Shown here piece after piece: positions 52,874-61,494 of a DNA stretch of 64,000 nt (positions are counted from its first letter, which is position 1; every line of letters starts with the position of its first letter). Position numbers and translations under genes: made by a program. Location of the stretch: the NCBI RefSeq assembly GCF_035325945.1, contig NZ_DAOKYX010000013.1, positions 12,418-76,417 of the forward strand, read 5' to 3'. Origin of the DNA: Parvibaculum sp035325945 (GTDB lineage Bacteria; Pseudomonadota; Alphaproteobacteria; Parvibaculales; Parvibaculaceae). The notes beneath the pieces are model-generated. The model did not search any database, was not told where the DNA came from, and saw only the letters and a list, made by a program, of their open reading frames with translations.

Positions 52874-53446
52874 TTACTGTGCGGCGGGCCGCTTCACGAC
52901 GACGCCGCCATCGCCCACGACGACCGGGCTGGCGGCGTCGGCCGGGCGCGGCGCCATCGGGCGCGGCACGGCGAGGGGAGCGGCACCCGCCGGGCGGGAA
53001 GGCGCTGCCGGCTTCGGCGTGGCGGCCGGCTGGCTGATGGGATCGTCCGAATGGCGGCAATTACCCTCGAAGAAGGCGCCGGTTTCGACGGCCAGCGCCT
53101 CGTGCAGGATGTCGCCCTCGACATGGGATGTGGACGAAAGCTGGACGCGCCGTCCCCGAATGGTACCGATCACGCGGCCGCGGATGACGATGTCGTCGGC
53201 CACGATCTCGCCGGTGATCGAGGCCTTCTCGCCGACCGTCAGCGACTGGCTGCGAATATCGCCTTCGACCGTGCCGTCGACCTGGATGTCGCCGGTCGCT
53301 GTGAGATTGCCATGCACCACCAGATCGGTGGAGATGATGGAAGGAGCGGTGCGCGCGCCCGTTCTCTTGATCGGCGCGATCGGAGCTGGCGCCACGACGG
53401 GAGCGGCTGGTTTCTCGGTCTCTTTACCCTTGTTTCGCGAAAACAT
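52874..53446 (-). CDS. Bactofilin (polymer-forming cytoskeletal protein)
   Basis: Self-polymerising cytoskeletal protein that recruits cell-wall enzymes to defined sites. In 190 residues, a short N-terminal segment (about 1-35, with MFSRNKGKE) precedes the beta-helix DUF583 domain (about 38-130), with repeats such as DLVVHGNLTATGDIQVDGTV and VEGDI...ASITGEI. The C-terminal tail is Pro/Ala-rich. The start overlaps the M23 peptidase gene by 23 bp, so the two are translationally linked. In Hyphomonas and Rhodomicrobium a bactofilin and an LmdC-type M23 peptidase act together in shaping stalks or cells, so this pair probably has a similar morphogenetic role. Confidence 0.93.
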   Translation of the reverse strand: MFSRNKGKETEKPAAPVVAPAPIAPIKRTGARTAPSIISTDLVVHGNLTATGDIQVDGTVEGDIRSQSLTVGEKASITGEIVADDIVIRGRVIGTIRGRRVQLSSTSHVEGDILHEALAVETGAFFEGNCRHSDDPISQPAATPKPAAPSRPAGAAPLAVPRPMAPRPADAASPVVVGDGGVVVKRPAAQ

Positions 53447-54806
53447 AATGCCCTGCCTCGATGAACTTGGAGGGGTCACGGACGATACCGTCGAACCAAA
53501 CCTCATAATGGAGATGAGGCCCGCTGCTGCGACCAGAGGACCCGACTTTGCCGACAACGTCCCGGAAAGCAATTTTCTGGCCAACTTTCACGTCGATGCG
53601 GCTGAGATGGCCATAACGGGTGTGAAAGCCGTTTCCGAGATCGACCTCCACCATGCGCCCATAGGCGCCTTTCCAATCGGCGAAGATGACGGTGCCCGGG
53701 GCTGTCGCGAGAACCGGCTTGCCATAGTCGGAGGCAAGGTCGAGGCCCGCATGAAACGCCATTTTGCCGTTGAAGGGATCGACGCGCGGCCCGAAGCCGC
53801 TCGTCTCGTGATAGCCGGCCAGTGGCTCGGCCAGCGGCATTCTCGCGATGGAACTCTCCAGATTGGCCATGGTGCGAAGATTCTGGCTGACCCTGAAGAC
53901 CTGCTTGGAGAAGTCGTTTTCATTGCCCGCGCCGGCCAGCGCCTCGCCTTCGTCGAGACCGAGGAAGGGGCCGCCTTCCGCTGCGCTGCGTGGCGACTTG
54001 TTCTTCGTGAGCCTCTTCACGTCGACGACGTCGGTCATGCCTATGACCGCCTTGAGTTCGCGGATCTTGCGGTCGGTCGTCTCTTCCACCGAGTTGATGA
54101 GGCCCTGCTGTGCGCGGTCGAGCCGCGTCAGCCGCGCGTCAATTTGAGACGCTGTGCCGTTATGGCCGTCATGTGTGCCACCAGCGAGGCCGGCGATGTC
54201 GGGCCCGCCATCGGCGCCATCGACGACGAATGTCTGATCGCCCTCTGCCCGCTGCGGCCGGGCCGTCAGATGCGCAATGCCGGGTCCATCGGACTCCTGA
54301 TCCATCGTCATCAGGATGGTGTTGCCCTGCGCGCTGTTTCCGGCGCCGCGCATCGTGGCCGCATAGCGCTCGCGCATGGCGTTGAGTTCGAGCCCGGCGG
54401 ACTGGCGCTGGGTCATGAGCTGGGTGAGCTGGCGGTGCTTGTTTTCCAGCGCGCGAGTGGTGGCGAGGAAGCGCTCTTGCGAGATGATGAGCTGGCCGTT
54501 GAGCTGGTCGTAGGCGGATTGGAGTTCCGCCATGCGTTCCTCATAGGCGCTCTGCATCTTCACGTAGCGCTGGTCCTTGGCGGCGATGATCTGCTCCTTG
54601 AAGACCACGTTCACGGAGGCGAAGGCGACCCAGCCGAAGAAGAAGAGGGCAATCCCCGCAAAGATGGCCTGCGTCAGCGGCGACAGCGAGACGAATTGCA
54701 CCTGCCCATGGCTGCGAAGATAGATCTGCCGCTCGACATAGTGATGGCGCGCGAAACGACGCACGGCATCGCCAAACCCCGAGCCTCTATGGTGCATGCC
54801 CCTCAT
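53424..54806 (-). CDS. M23 (LytM-type) peptidoglycan endopeptidase, LmdC-like
   Basis: Membrane-anchored metallo-endopeptidase predicted to cut peptidoglycan crosslinks. In 460 residues: a cytoplasmic N-terminal tail of about 40 residues, one transmembrane helix (about 45-65, LTQAIFAGIALFFFGWVAFA), a periplasmic coiled coil (about 70-150), a linker, and the M23 domain (about 330-455) with zinc ligands in HAGLDLASDYG and GPHLHYEVWFDG. The N-terminal cytoplasmic tail could contact the bactofilin encoded by the next, overlapping gene. The ATG at 54806 follows GAAGGGGG; an ATG at 54797 is possible. The 164-bp upstream spacer holds no gene. Confidence 0.92.
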   Translation of the reverse strand: MRGMHHRGSGFGDAVRRFARHHYVERQIYLRSHGQVQFVSLSPLTQAIFAGIALFFFGWVAFASVNVVFKEQIIAAKDQRYVKMQSAYEERMAELQSAYDQLNGQLIISQERFLATTRALENKHRQLTQLMTQRQSAGLELNAMRERYAATMRGAGNSAQGNTILMTMDQESDGPGIAHLTARPQRAEGDQTFVVDGADGGPDIAGLAGGTHDGHNGTASQIDARLTRLDRAQQGLINSVEETTDRKIRELKAVIGMTDVVDVKRLTKNKSPRSAAEGGPFLGLDEGEALAGAGNENDFSKQVFRVSQNLRTMANLESSIARMPLAEPLAGYHETSGFGPRVDPFNGKMAFHAGLDLASDYGKPVLATAPGTVIFADWKGAYGRMVEVDLGNGFHTRYGHLSRIDVKVGQKIAFRDVVGKVGSSGRSSGPHLHYEVWFDGIVRDPSKFIEAGHYVFAKQG

Positions 54807-54970
54807 GCGCCATAACCCCCTTCTGCAACAGCCCCTCGATCGAACGGCGATAACCACGGACACACAGGCTAAAATCCAGTGCGCTGGTTAACATCCGATT
54901 GAGAAACTTTTGTGCCATCCCCCGATGTCCAAATACTGTCGCTTAATGGGACGAGAAAGAAAAGACTTTT

Positions 54971-55804
54971 TCACCCTACGGAAAGCGGCTCGTAGAAGGA
55001 GGGCTCAAAACCGGCTTGTGCCCGGGCATCCGCATTGAAAGGCGGCTTGAGGGACCCCCGGAAGTGCCGCCTGACCAGTGAATGGAAGGTCTGTTCGCTA
55101 TCGCGTCCTTCTCTGGCGCATAAATAGCGGAACCAGCGCACGCCAGCCCCAACATGTTGCTGTTCGTCGCGATAGATGATGCCGAGCACGGCCGCGCTTT
55201 CATGGTCGCCAGCGCCTGTGAGCCGCTCGATCATGACCGGGGTGACGTCGAGGCCGCGTGCCTCGAGCACCATGGGCACGATGGCGAGGCGGGCGAGAAG
55301 ATCGTGGCGTGTTTCATGCGCCGCCTGCCAGAGTCCGTCGTGAGCGGGCAGGTCGCCATAGGTTCCGCCCATGGCCGCGAGCCGCGACTGAAGCAGCATG
55401 AAGTGGCGCGCCTCATCGTCGCCGACAGAAATCCAGTCGTCGAAAAAGGCGCGAGGCAGCGGCTCCCCTGCGAACCGGCCGGCCATGTCGAAGGCGAGGT
55501 CGATGGCGTTGAGTTCGATATGAGCGAGAGAATGCAGCAGCGCGAAGCGCCCACGCGGACCCTTGAATGTGCGCCTCGGCATTTCGTTCGGCGGCAGAAG
55601 CTGCGGCCTTGCCGGGCGTTGCGGGCGGTCGGGCAATTCTCCCGGCGCAAGCGGCAGCGCGCCCGCGCGCCAGAGGGCGGCCGCCTCATGAGCGAGGCGG
55701 GCCTTGCCTTCCGCGTCGGGGCATTCGAGTACGGCGCGGGCGGCCTCCGCCAGCGACATTCCTTCGCAAATGGCGGAGGAGAGAGAGGTCGGTTCAATCG
55801 TCAC
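54971..55804 (-). CDS. DUF455 ferritin-like protein
   Basis: Helical-bundle protein of the DUF455 family within the ferritin-like superfamily; function unknown. The 277 residues carry paired Glu and ExxH-type elements expected of a di-metal site: LAHIELNAIDLAFD (about 95-108), GDDEARHFMLL (about 130-140) and YRDEQQHVGAGVRWF. A GTG start at 55804 lies 17 bp after the bcp stop, so it is probably co-transcribed with the peroxiredoxin, which suggests a redox or oxidative-stress context. An in-frame extension to 55975 overlaps bcp and is rejected. Confidence 0.85.
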   Translation of the reverse strand: MTIEPTSLSSAICEGMSLAEAARAVLECPDAEGKARLAHEAAALWRAGALPLAPGELPDRPQRPARPQLLPPNEMPRRTFKGPRGRFALLHSLAHIELNAIDLAFDMAGRFAGEPLPRAFFDDWISVGDDEARHFMLLQSRLAAMGGTYGDLPAHDGLWQAAHETRHDLLARLAIVPMVLEARGLDVTPVMIERLTGAGDHESAAVLGIIYRDEQQHVGAGVRWFRYLCAREGRDSEQTFHSLVRRHFRGSLKPPFNADARAQAGFEPSFYEPLSVG

Positions 55805-55821
55805 GCGGTGTTTCCGCTCGC

Positions 55822-56423
55822 TCAGAGGGCTTTCACCGCGGCCAGCACCTCGTCGGCATGGCCATCGACCTTGACCTTCGGCCACACATGGCGAACGACG
55901 CCCTTGCCGTCGATCAGGAAGGTGGTGCGGTCGATGCCCATATAGGTCCGGCCATAGAGCTTCTTTTCGCCCCACACGCCATAGGCTTCGAGCATCTTCG
56001 TGCTTTCATCGGAAAGAAGCTGGATGGAAAGCCCGTGCTTGTCCCTGAACTTGCAGTGGGAGGCGACGGAATCCCTGGAGACGCCTAGCACCACGGCCCC
56101 TGCCGCCTCGAAGGCGGCCTTCTTGGCCGAGAAGGCGATCGCCTCGATCGTGCAACCCGGCGTGTCGTCCTTGGGATAGAAGTAGAGGACGATCTTCTTC
56201 CCCGGAAAGCTGCCGAGGCCGATGGTGCTGCNNNNNNNNNNNNNNNNNNNNNNNNNNNNNNNNNNNNNNNNNNNNNNNNNNNNNNNNNNNNNNNNNNNNN
56301 NNNNNNNNNNNNNNNNNNNNNNNNNNNNNNNGGTTTCGCGGCCGCCTTAGCCGTTGCCTTCGCGGCGGGCGCCTTCTTCGCTGTCTTCACGTCCGGCTTC
56401 TTCGGTCCAACCGTCTTCGCCAT
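55822..56423 (-). CDS. bcp: Bcp-type peroxiredoxin, interrupted by an assembly gap
   Basis: Thioredoxin-dependent peroxide reductase. The part left of the gap gives FPGKKIVLYFYPKDDTPGCT with the peroxidatic Cys (codon 56152-56154), then VLGVSRDSVASHCKF. After that Cys the sequence reads TIEAIAF, so the Cys five residues on that E. coli Bcp uses as resolving residue is missing. The part right of the gap is the N-terminus, MAKTVGPKKPDVKTAKKAP, a Lys/Ala/Pro-rich extension that ordinary Bcp proteins lack. The two parts are not in phase across 100 N because the gap length is arbitrary. The ATG at 56423 follows GGAGAGG. DUF455 follows in the same transcript. Confidence 0.88.
56232..56331. other. 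Assembly gap (100 N) inside bcp
   Basis: Placeholder gap that removes the end of the Lys/Ala-rich N-terminal extension and the start of the thioredoxin-fold domain of Bcp. Low-complexity GC-rich repeats at its right edge probably caused the break. Confidence 0.95.
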
Positions 56424-56647
56424 GAGTACCTCTCCAGTCGCTTGCCTCACCCTGCGGGCCCGACGCCGCCCGCCCGGCCTCCAATATGCATGAGCGTCGC
56501 TCAATGAACATCGTAAACAAATACATGGTGTCCAGTCAGGCTGCCCCAAATCAGAAGACTTGAGCGGGGCCTGCGAGTAAAACAACACGAAACGCACTCG
56601 TCCGATCGGCTTCAAGGCCATGACGAGCAAGAGGGGCCAGTCGTTTC

Positions 56648-59600
56648 TTGATTCGACGGACGAGCAAGATCGCTTTGGAGATTGTCGGCGTCGCCGTCGC
56701 GGCGATGGCGGTGCTGCTCGCCGTGCTGGCATGGCGGCTCTCGACCGGCCCGATTTCGCTGCCGATCATGAACCAGATGATCGAGGACGCCGTCCGGCGC
56801 GATCTGCAGGGCGGCCGTCTGACGGTCGACAACACCGTGCTGATCTGGACGCCGGAGGACCAGCAGCTCGGTTTCCGGCTGGCGAATGTCCGCCTCACCG
56901 GCGCGGACGGCAATCTGGTGGCGGCGATCCCCGACCTGCAATTCCGCCTGAGCGTGCCGGCGCTGCTCGTCGGCCGGCTTGCGCCGACCTATGTGGATTT
57001 CTACGGCGTGCAGGCCTCGATCGTGCGTCGGCCGGGAACCGGCGTTTCGCTGGGGCTCGCTTCCGCCGGCGCCGCGCCCGCCGCGCCGACCGAGGGCGAC
57101 GCCTCCGCCTTACTTGCGCCCATGTTCGAGGCGCTTGCGACCGGCAACACGACGAATTCGGTCCTCGGCTATCTGCGCCATGTCGGTATGCGAAACGCGA
57201 CGCTGCGCTTCATCGACGAGGTCAATGGCATCACCTTCGAGGCGCCCGACGCGAATCTCGCCATGTATCGCGGTGCGGGTGGCGGGGTGGCGGGGTCGCT
57301 CATCGCCGACATTCGGATCGGTGACACGATGAGCCACGTCGAACTCAACGGGACGCTGCCGCGCGGCGGTACATCGCTCGAAGTCGGCATGAGGGCGATG
57401 AATGTCGTGCCCGCGGCCCTAGCGCGCATGTCTCCCGCCTTTGCCAACTACGCGATGTTCGATGCTCCCATCGGCGCCACGGGCACGCTCAACATGCGTA
57501 CCGACGGCTCCGTGGCCTCGGCGCGCCTCATGCTCGAAGCTGGCAAGGGCACATTCACCCTGCCGGGCTTGCAGCAGGCGCCGGTGGCGCTCGAAAAGGC
57601 GCATGCCGAGATCGCTCTCGATGCGCTCGCGCACCGCCTTGATCTGAAGCAGCTCGTCCTTCAGGCCGGACCTCACAGCGTCTCGCTGGTGGGGCGCGTC
57701 GATTACACGCTCGGCGCCGGTCTCAATGTCTCTTCGGCGCGCGTCGAACTTTCTGGCGGCAAGACGACGACACAGATGGCCGGATTTTTTGAAGGCCCGG
57801 TCGAACTCGACGATATCCGCTTCGACGGTCTTCTCGACTTCGACAAGCGCTCGCTCGCGATCGATGAGGTGAGCCTCGGCGTCGCGGGCGGGGGACGGAT
57901 CGCCGCCTCGGGCACGATCGGCGAAGGGCCGCGTTCGCCCTCGGTGAACATGAGCGGCACGATGACGGCGATCCCGGTCGAGACGGTCCGCGCCATCTGG
58001 CCGCTTCCCCTCTCGCACAATGCGCGCGAGTGGGTGTCCGAGAACATGAAGGGCGGGATGCTCAACAAGGGTTCGTTTCGCGTCGACGCGCCCGCCGACA
58101 TGCTGGCCGATGCCGACAATGGCATGGCGATCCCGAACGAGCGCATTCGCTTTGAGTTCGACGTCACCGGCACGACCATCTCCTATCTCGACAAGATGCC
58201 GCCCATGACCGGCGTGGCCGCGCGCGGATTGTTGCAGGGGGACCGTTTCGACGCATGGGTCAATTCGGCCTCGGTCGCATTGTCGCCCGGCCGCTCCATC
58301 GCCGTCTCGAACGGCCATTTCGCGGATGGCGCTCTCGCGGACAAGCACAGCATCGGTGAGATCGAGCTTTCGGCGACGGGCGCGACCGCCGACATTCTCG
58401 GCCTGCTGAACCATGAGCCCCTGAAGCTCATCGGCGGCTTCGGCCTCGATCCGGCGACCGTCGGCGGCAGCGGCACGCTCAGCGCCAGGCTCAGGCTGCC
58501 GCTCGTCAAGGACGTGAAGATCGACGATGTGGATTTCTCGGGCAAGGCTCGCGCCGAGAAGATCTCCATCCCGAATATCCAGAAGGACCTTTCCGTCACC
58601 GATGGCGCTCTCGATATCGACGTGCAGCGCACCGGCCTCAAGGCGAAGGGAACCGTCAGCATCAATGGCAGCGTGCCGCTGAAGCTCGTCTGGAGCGAGA
58701 GCTTCGTTCCGACCCGCGGGCCGGGATCGGTCTTCGAGCTTTCAGGCTATCTCGACGATGCGAGCCGCACCGCCGTCGGCCTTCCGCTCACGGAATTCAT
58801 TTCGGGAACGGCCGAGGTGCAGGCGAAATTCACCGGTCGCGGTTCCGCGATCACCAATGCCACCGTTCATGCCGAATTGTCGGCCGCGATCGCCAAGGTG
58901 GATGACCTCGCCTGGATGAAGCCGGTCGGCAAGCCCGCAACCGCCGACCTCAAGGTCGAATTCATTCGCGACGCCTATCGCATTTCTGATTTCGTGCTGG
59001 CGGGAGAGGGCATCGACGCGAAGGGCGGCTTCACCATCGACAATGCCGGGCACATTCTCGCGGCCGATTTTCCGGTCGTGAAGCTCGGCCCCTCGAACGA
59101 TCTTGCCTTGAAGGCGAAGCGCGATCAGAAGGGCACTCTTGTCCTGGACATCAGCGGCGCGAAGGCCGACGCGCGCGGCCTGATCCAGGATTTCATTTCC
59201 GGCTCGGGCGACAAGGCGGAGGCGGAGAAGGCGGCCACGCGGATGCTGACGCCGGAAATGGAGCAGGACCCTTCGCTCCGGTCGCTGATCCGAGCCAATG
59301 TGGCCGAAGTGGCCGCGCAGAACGATACGAAGTTCACGGGCCTCAAGGCATCCTTCACCCAGATCGACGGCGAGGTCTTTGTGATGGAGCTTTCCGGCAC
59401 CGACAGGAATGGCGGGGCGCTCGCCGTGGAGATCAGGGGCGGGGCGGACAGGACGCGCGAATTCTTCATGCACTCGCCCGATGCGGGTTACGTCCTCAGC
59501 GCGCTCGATCTGATGACGAGCGCGCGCGGCGGCACGCTGAACGCCAGAGCGGTGATCGACGACAAGCTTCCGGGCTCGCCCATGAAGGGAGAGTTCGCGG

Positions 59601-60187
59601 CCGACAAGTTCCGTATCGTGAACGCGCCTGTTCTGGCGAGCATCCTGACGCTGGGCTCGCTCACGGGTATCCGCGATACGCTCAATGGCGAAGGGATTTA
59701 TTTCGATTCGCTAAAGCTCCCCTTCAACGTGACCGGCCACAGGATTCGCGTGGAGGACGCCCGTATGTCCGGCCCCGCCATCGGCCTCACCATGAATGGC
59801 GAGATCGACCGCGCGCGAAACGTGACCGTCATGGAGGGCACGCTCGTGCCCGCCTATACGATCAATTCGATTCTCGGCAATGTGCCCTTGCTCGGTCCAC
59901 TGATCGTCGGCCGGCAGGGCGAGGGCGTCTTCGGCTTCACCTATACGGTGAAGGGCGACATCGACAATCCCAGTGTGATCGTGAACCCGCTCTCCGCCAT
60001 CGCGCCGGGCTTCCTGCGCCGCCTTTTCGAGTTTTCCAAATCTCTGCCGCCGGAGGCACCGGCGCCCGTCGCGCCTTCAGAGGCGGAGACGCCGGAGCCG
60101 CGCCCCGTACCGCTACCCGCGGTGAGGCCCGAAGCGCCGCCCGCGGCCCCGCTTGCGCCCGCGAACGGAACGGCGCCAAAACAATAG
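56648..60187 (+). CDS. AsmA/YhdP-like envelope protein (DUF3971)
   Basis: Very long envelope protein of the AsmA-like clan, of which YhdP and TamB are thought to bridge the inner and outer membranes for phospholipid transport. The 1179 residues comprise an N-terminal membrane anchor (about 8-30, KIALEIVGVAVAAMAVLLAV), a long repetitive beta-rich region typical of the hydrophobic groove fold (DUF3971 around 330-620), an AsmA C-terminal region (about 960-1110) and a Pro/Ala-rich tail. The start is TTG at 56648 with GAGGGG upstream; no better ATG lies close by. Fits the window's many envelope genes. Confidence 0.85.
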   Translation: MIRRTSKIALEIVGVAVAAMAVLLAVLAWRLSTGPISLPIMNQMIEDAVRRDLQGGRLTVDNTVLIWTPEDQQLGFRLANVRLTGADGNLVAAIPDLQFRLSVPALLVGRLAPTYVDFYGVQASIVRRPGTGVSLGLASAGAAPAAPTEGDASALLAPMFEALATGNTTNSVLGYLRHVGMRNATLRFIDEVNGITFEAPDANLAMYRGAGGGVAGSLIADIRIGDTMSHVELNGTLPRGGTSLEVGMRAMNVVPAALARMSPAFANYAMFDAPIGATGTLNMRTDGSVASARLMLEAGKGTFTLPGLQQAPVALEKAHAEIALDALAHRLDLKQLVLQAGPHSVSLVGRVDYTLGAGLNVSSARVELSGGKTTTQMAGFFEGPVELDDIRFDGLLDFDKRSLAIDEVSLGVAGGGRIAASGTIGEGPRSPSVNMSGTMTAIPVETVRAIWPLPLSHNAREWVSENMKGGMLNKGSFRVDAPADMLADADNGMAIPNERIRFEFDVTGTTISYLDKMPPMTGVAARGLLQGDRFDAWVNSASVALSPGRSIAVSNGHFADGALADKHSIGEIELSATGATADILGLLNHEPLKLIGGFGLDPATVGGSGTLSARLRLPLVKDVKIDDVDFSGKARAEKISIPNIQKDLSVTDGALDIDVQRTGLKAKGTVSINGSVPLKLVWSESFVPTRGPGSVFELSGYLDDASRTAVGLPLTEFISGTAEVQAKFTGRGSAITNATVHAELSAAIAKVDDLAWMKPVGKPATADLKVEFIRDAYRISDFVLAGEGIDAKGGFTIDNAGHILAADFPVVKLGPSNDLALKAKRDQKGTLVLDISGAKADARGLIQDFISGSGDKAEAEKAATRMLTPEMEQDPSLRSLIRANVAEVAAQNDTKFTGLKASFTQIDGEVFVMELSGTDRNGGALAVEIRGGADRTREFFMHSPDAGYVLSALDLMTSARGGTLNARAVIDDKLPGSPMKGEFAADKFRIVNAPVLASILTLGSLTGIRDTLNGEGIYFDSLKLPFNVTGHRIRVEDARMSGPAIGLTMNGEIDRARNVTVMEGTLVPAYTINSILGNVPLLGPLIVGRQGEGVFGFTYTVKGDIDNPSVIVNPLSAIAPGFLRRLFEFSKSLPPEAPAPVAPSEAETPEPRPVPLPAVRPEAPPAAPLAPANGTAPKQ

Positions 60188-60226
60188 TGCGGAGTACCGA
60201 TTTAATTTGCGGAGTTTTTCTCCGCA
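60188..60226 (+). promoter_or_regulatory. Operator-like repeat array before the diiron protein gene
   Basis: TGCGGAGT occurs twice as a direct repeat, 20 bp apart (60188-60195 and 60208-60215). The second copy also pairs with CTCCGCA (60220-60226) as a 7-bp hairpin around TTTTT. The array fills the short spacer right after the AsmA-like stop and is followed by TATAGGAT. It could bind a regulator or form an RNA hairpin. Confidence 0.4.
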
Positions 60227-60270
60227 TATAGGATAGGGTCATTGGCATATGGACGGCGGAGGAGGAGACG

Positions 60271-61404
60271 ATGTCCACAAACCAGAAAATGACCGTGGAT
60301 TCTGCTTATGAGGCGGTGGCCCCGGACGACTTTCCGGCCATGATGGATGTGGAGCGCTATGGGCAGCGTTCGGCCGCATTCGACAAGATCATCTCGGCGA
60401 CCCATGACCATTTCTGGGATCCGCTCGATCCCAAATATATCGACTTCAACGATAGCTGGGACCTCGACAACCAGTTGCTGATGCCGGCGGACTTCAACAT
60501 GGAGTTGAAGACGGCCGTTTCCGATAAGCTCGACGAGAAGCAGAAGATCTATCTCGTCAACGAATCCGTCCGCTGGACCATGTCCTCGATCCTTCATGGC
60601 GAGCAGGGCGCGCTCGCGCTGTCGGCGAGCCTCTGCCACATTCTGAAGGATCCGGGCGCGCAGGAATATGCCGCCAACCAGACGCGCGAGGAAGCGCGCC
60701 ACGTCACCGGCTTCGCCAAATACATTCAGGCCCGCTGGGGCAAGCCGAAGCCCTGCGGCGTCGTTCTCGAAAAGCTTCTCTGCGAGATCGTGGCGACCCC
60801 GCTCGTCTGGAAGAAGCTCGTCGGCATGCAGATGATCGTCGAGGGCCTCGCCATGGGGACTTTCGCGACCTTCTACGCCAAGACGAACGATCCGCTGATG
60901 CGCAAGCTGATGCAGTTCGTGATGACGGACGAAGCCTTCCATCACAAGTTCGGCAAGATCTGGGCCGATCGCACCGTGCCGAAGCTGCCGGAAAACGAAC
61001 GCAATCTGATCGAGGACTGGGCGCTTGAAGTCTTCATGATGCTCATGCGCAATTCGACGGGCCCCGAGCAGAAGAAGGAAATCTACGAGCGCATCGGCCT
61101 CGATTGGCGCTGGGTGCAGGGCGCGCTCGCCGAAGCCCTCACCGACAGGAACATGCGCAAGGAACTTCAGGAATCGACAAACGTGTTCCGTGTGCTGATC
61201 AAGACGCTGCTCAAGGCCGGAATTGTCACAAAGCGCACCGCGCATTACTACGCCGCCTATGTCGACATGGAAGAACTCTATGGCGAAGGCGACCGCATGG
61301 TGGGCGACGACATTGCCGAGGAGGGCATCCGCTATCTGCGCGAGATCAATGGCGCGGGCGGGCAGGCAGCGATCTATGCGCTTGGCGGTCAGGCGGCCGA
61401 ATAG
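60271..61404 (+). CDS. Diiron ferritin-like protein (oxygenase-type helical bundle)
   Basis: Predicted non-heme diiron protein of the ferritin-like superfamily; the reaction is unknown. The 377 residues show the two-Glu/two-ExxH plan: LHGEQGALA (about 111-119), TREEARHVTGF (about 139-149), MIVEGLAMGTF (about 189-199) and MTDEAFHHKFG (about 220-230). This spacing is like that of oxygenases and R2-type proteins rather than iron-storage ferritins. No signal peptide. A strong GGAGGAGGAG ribosome-binding site precedes the ATG. An operator-like array upstream and a perfect terminator downstream suggest an independently regulated single gene. Confidence 0.75.
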   Translation: MSTNQKMTVDSAYEAVAPDDFPAMMDVERYGQRSAAFDKIISATHDHFWDPLDPKYIDFNDSWDLDNQLLMPADFNMELKTAVSDKLDEKQKIYLVNESVRWTMSSILHGEQGALALSASLCHILKDPGAQEYAANQTREEARHVTGFAKYIQARWGKPKPCGVVLEKLLCEIVATPLVWKKLVGMQMIVEGLAMGTFATFYAKTNDPLMRKLMQFVMTDEAFHHKFGKIWADRTVPKLPENERNLIEDWALEVFMMLMRNSTGPEQKKEIYERIGLDWRWVQGALAEALTDRNMRKELQESTNVFRVLIKTLLKAGIVTKRTAHYYAAYVDMEELYGEGDRMVGDDIAEEGIRYLREINGAGGQAAIYALGGQAAE

Positions 61405-61449
61405 CCGCTGAACTGGCCTCGCGGGCGCGGTTTGCGCCCTCGACATATC

Positions 61450-61487
61450 AGCGCCATGGCCCGACAAGCCCGGGTCATGGCGCTTTT
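61450..61487. terminator. Terminator between the diiron gene and tyrS
   Basis: A 14-bp stem (61450-61463 with 61471-61484, one G-U pair, 7-nt loop) is followed by TTT on the plus strand. It lies 46 bp after the diiron gene stop and just before the tyrS stop on the other strand, so it may serve both. Confidence 0.8.
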
Positions 61488-61494
61488 CCTTGGT

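Noticed and set aside
56085..56732. Open frame bridging the N run in bcp in one phase
   Set aside because: Correct only right of the gap. Left of it the true Bcp frame (with YFYPKDDTPGCT) is in another phase, because the gap length is arbitrary.
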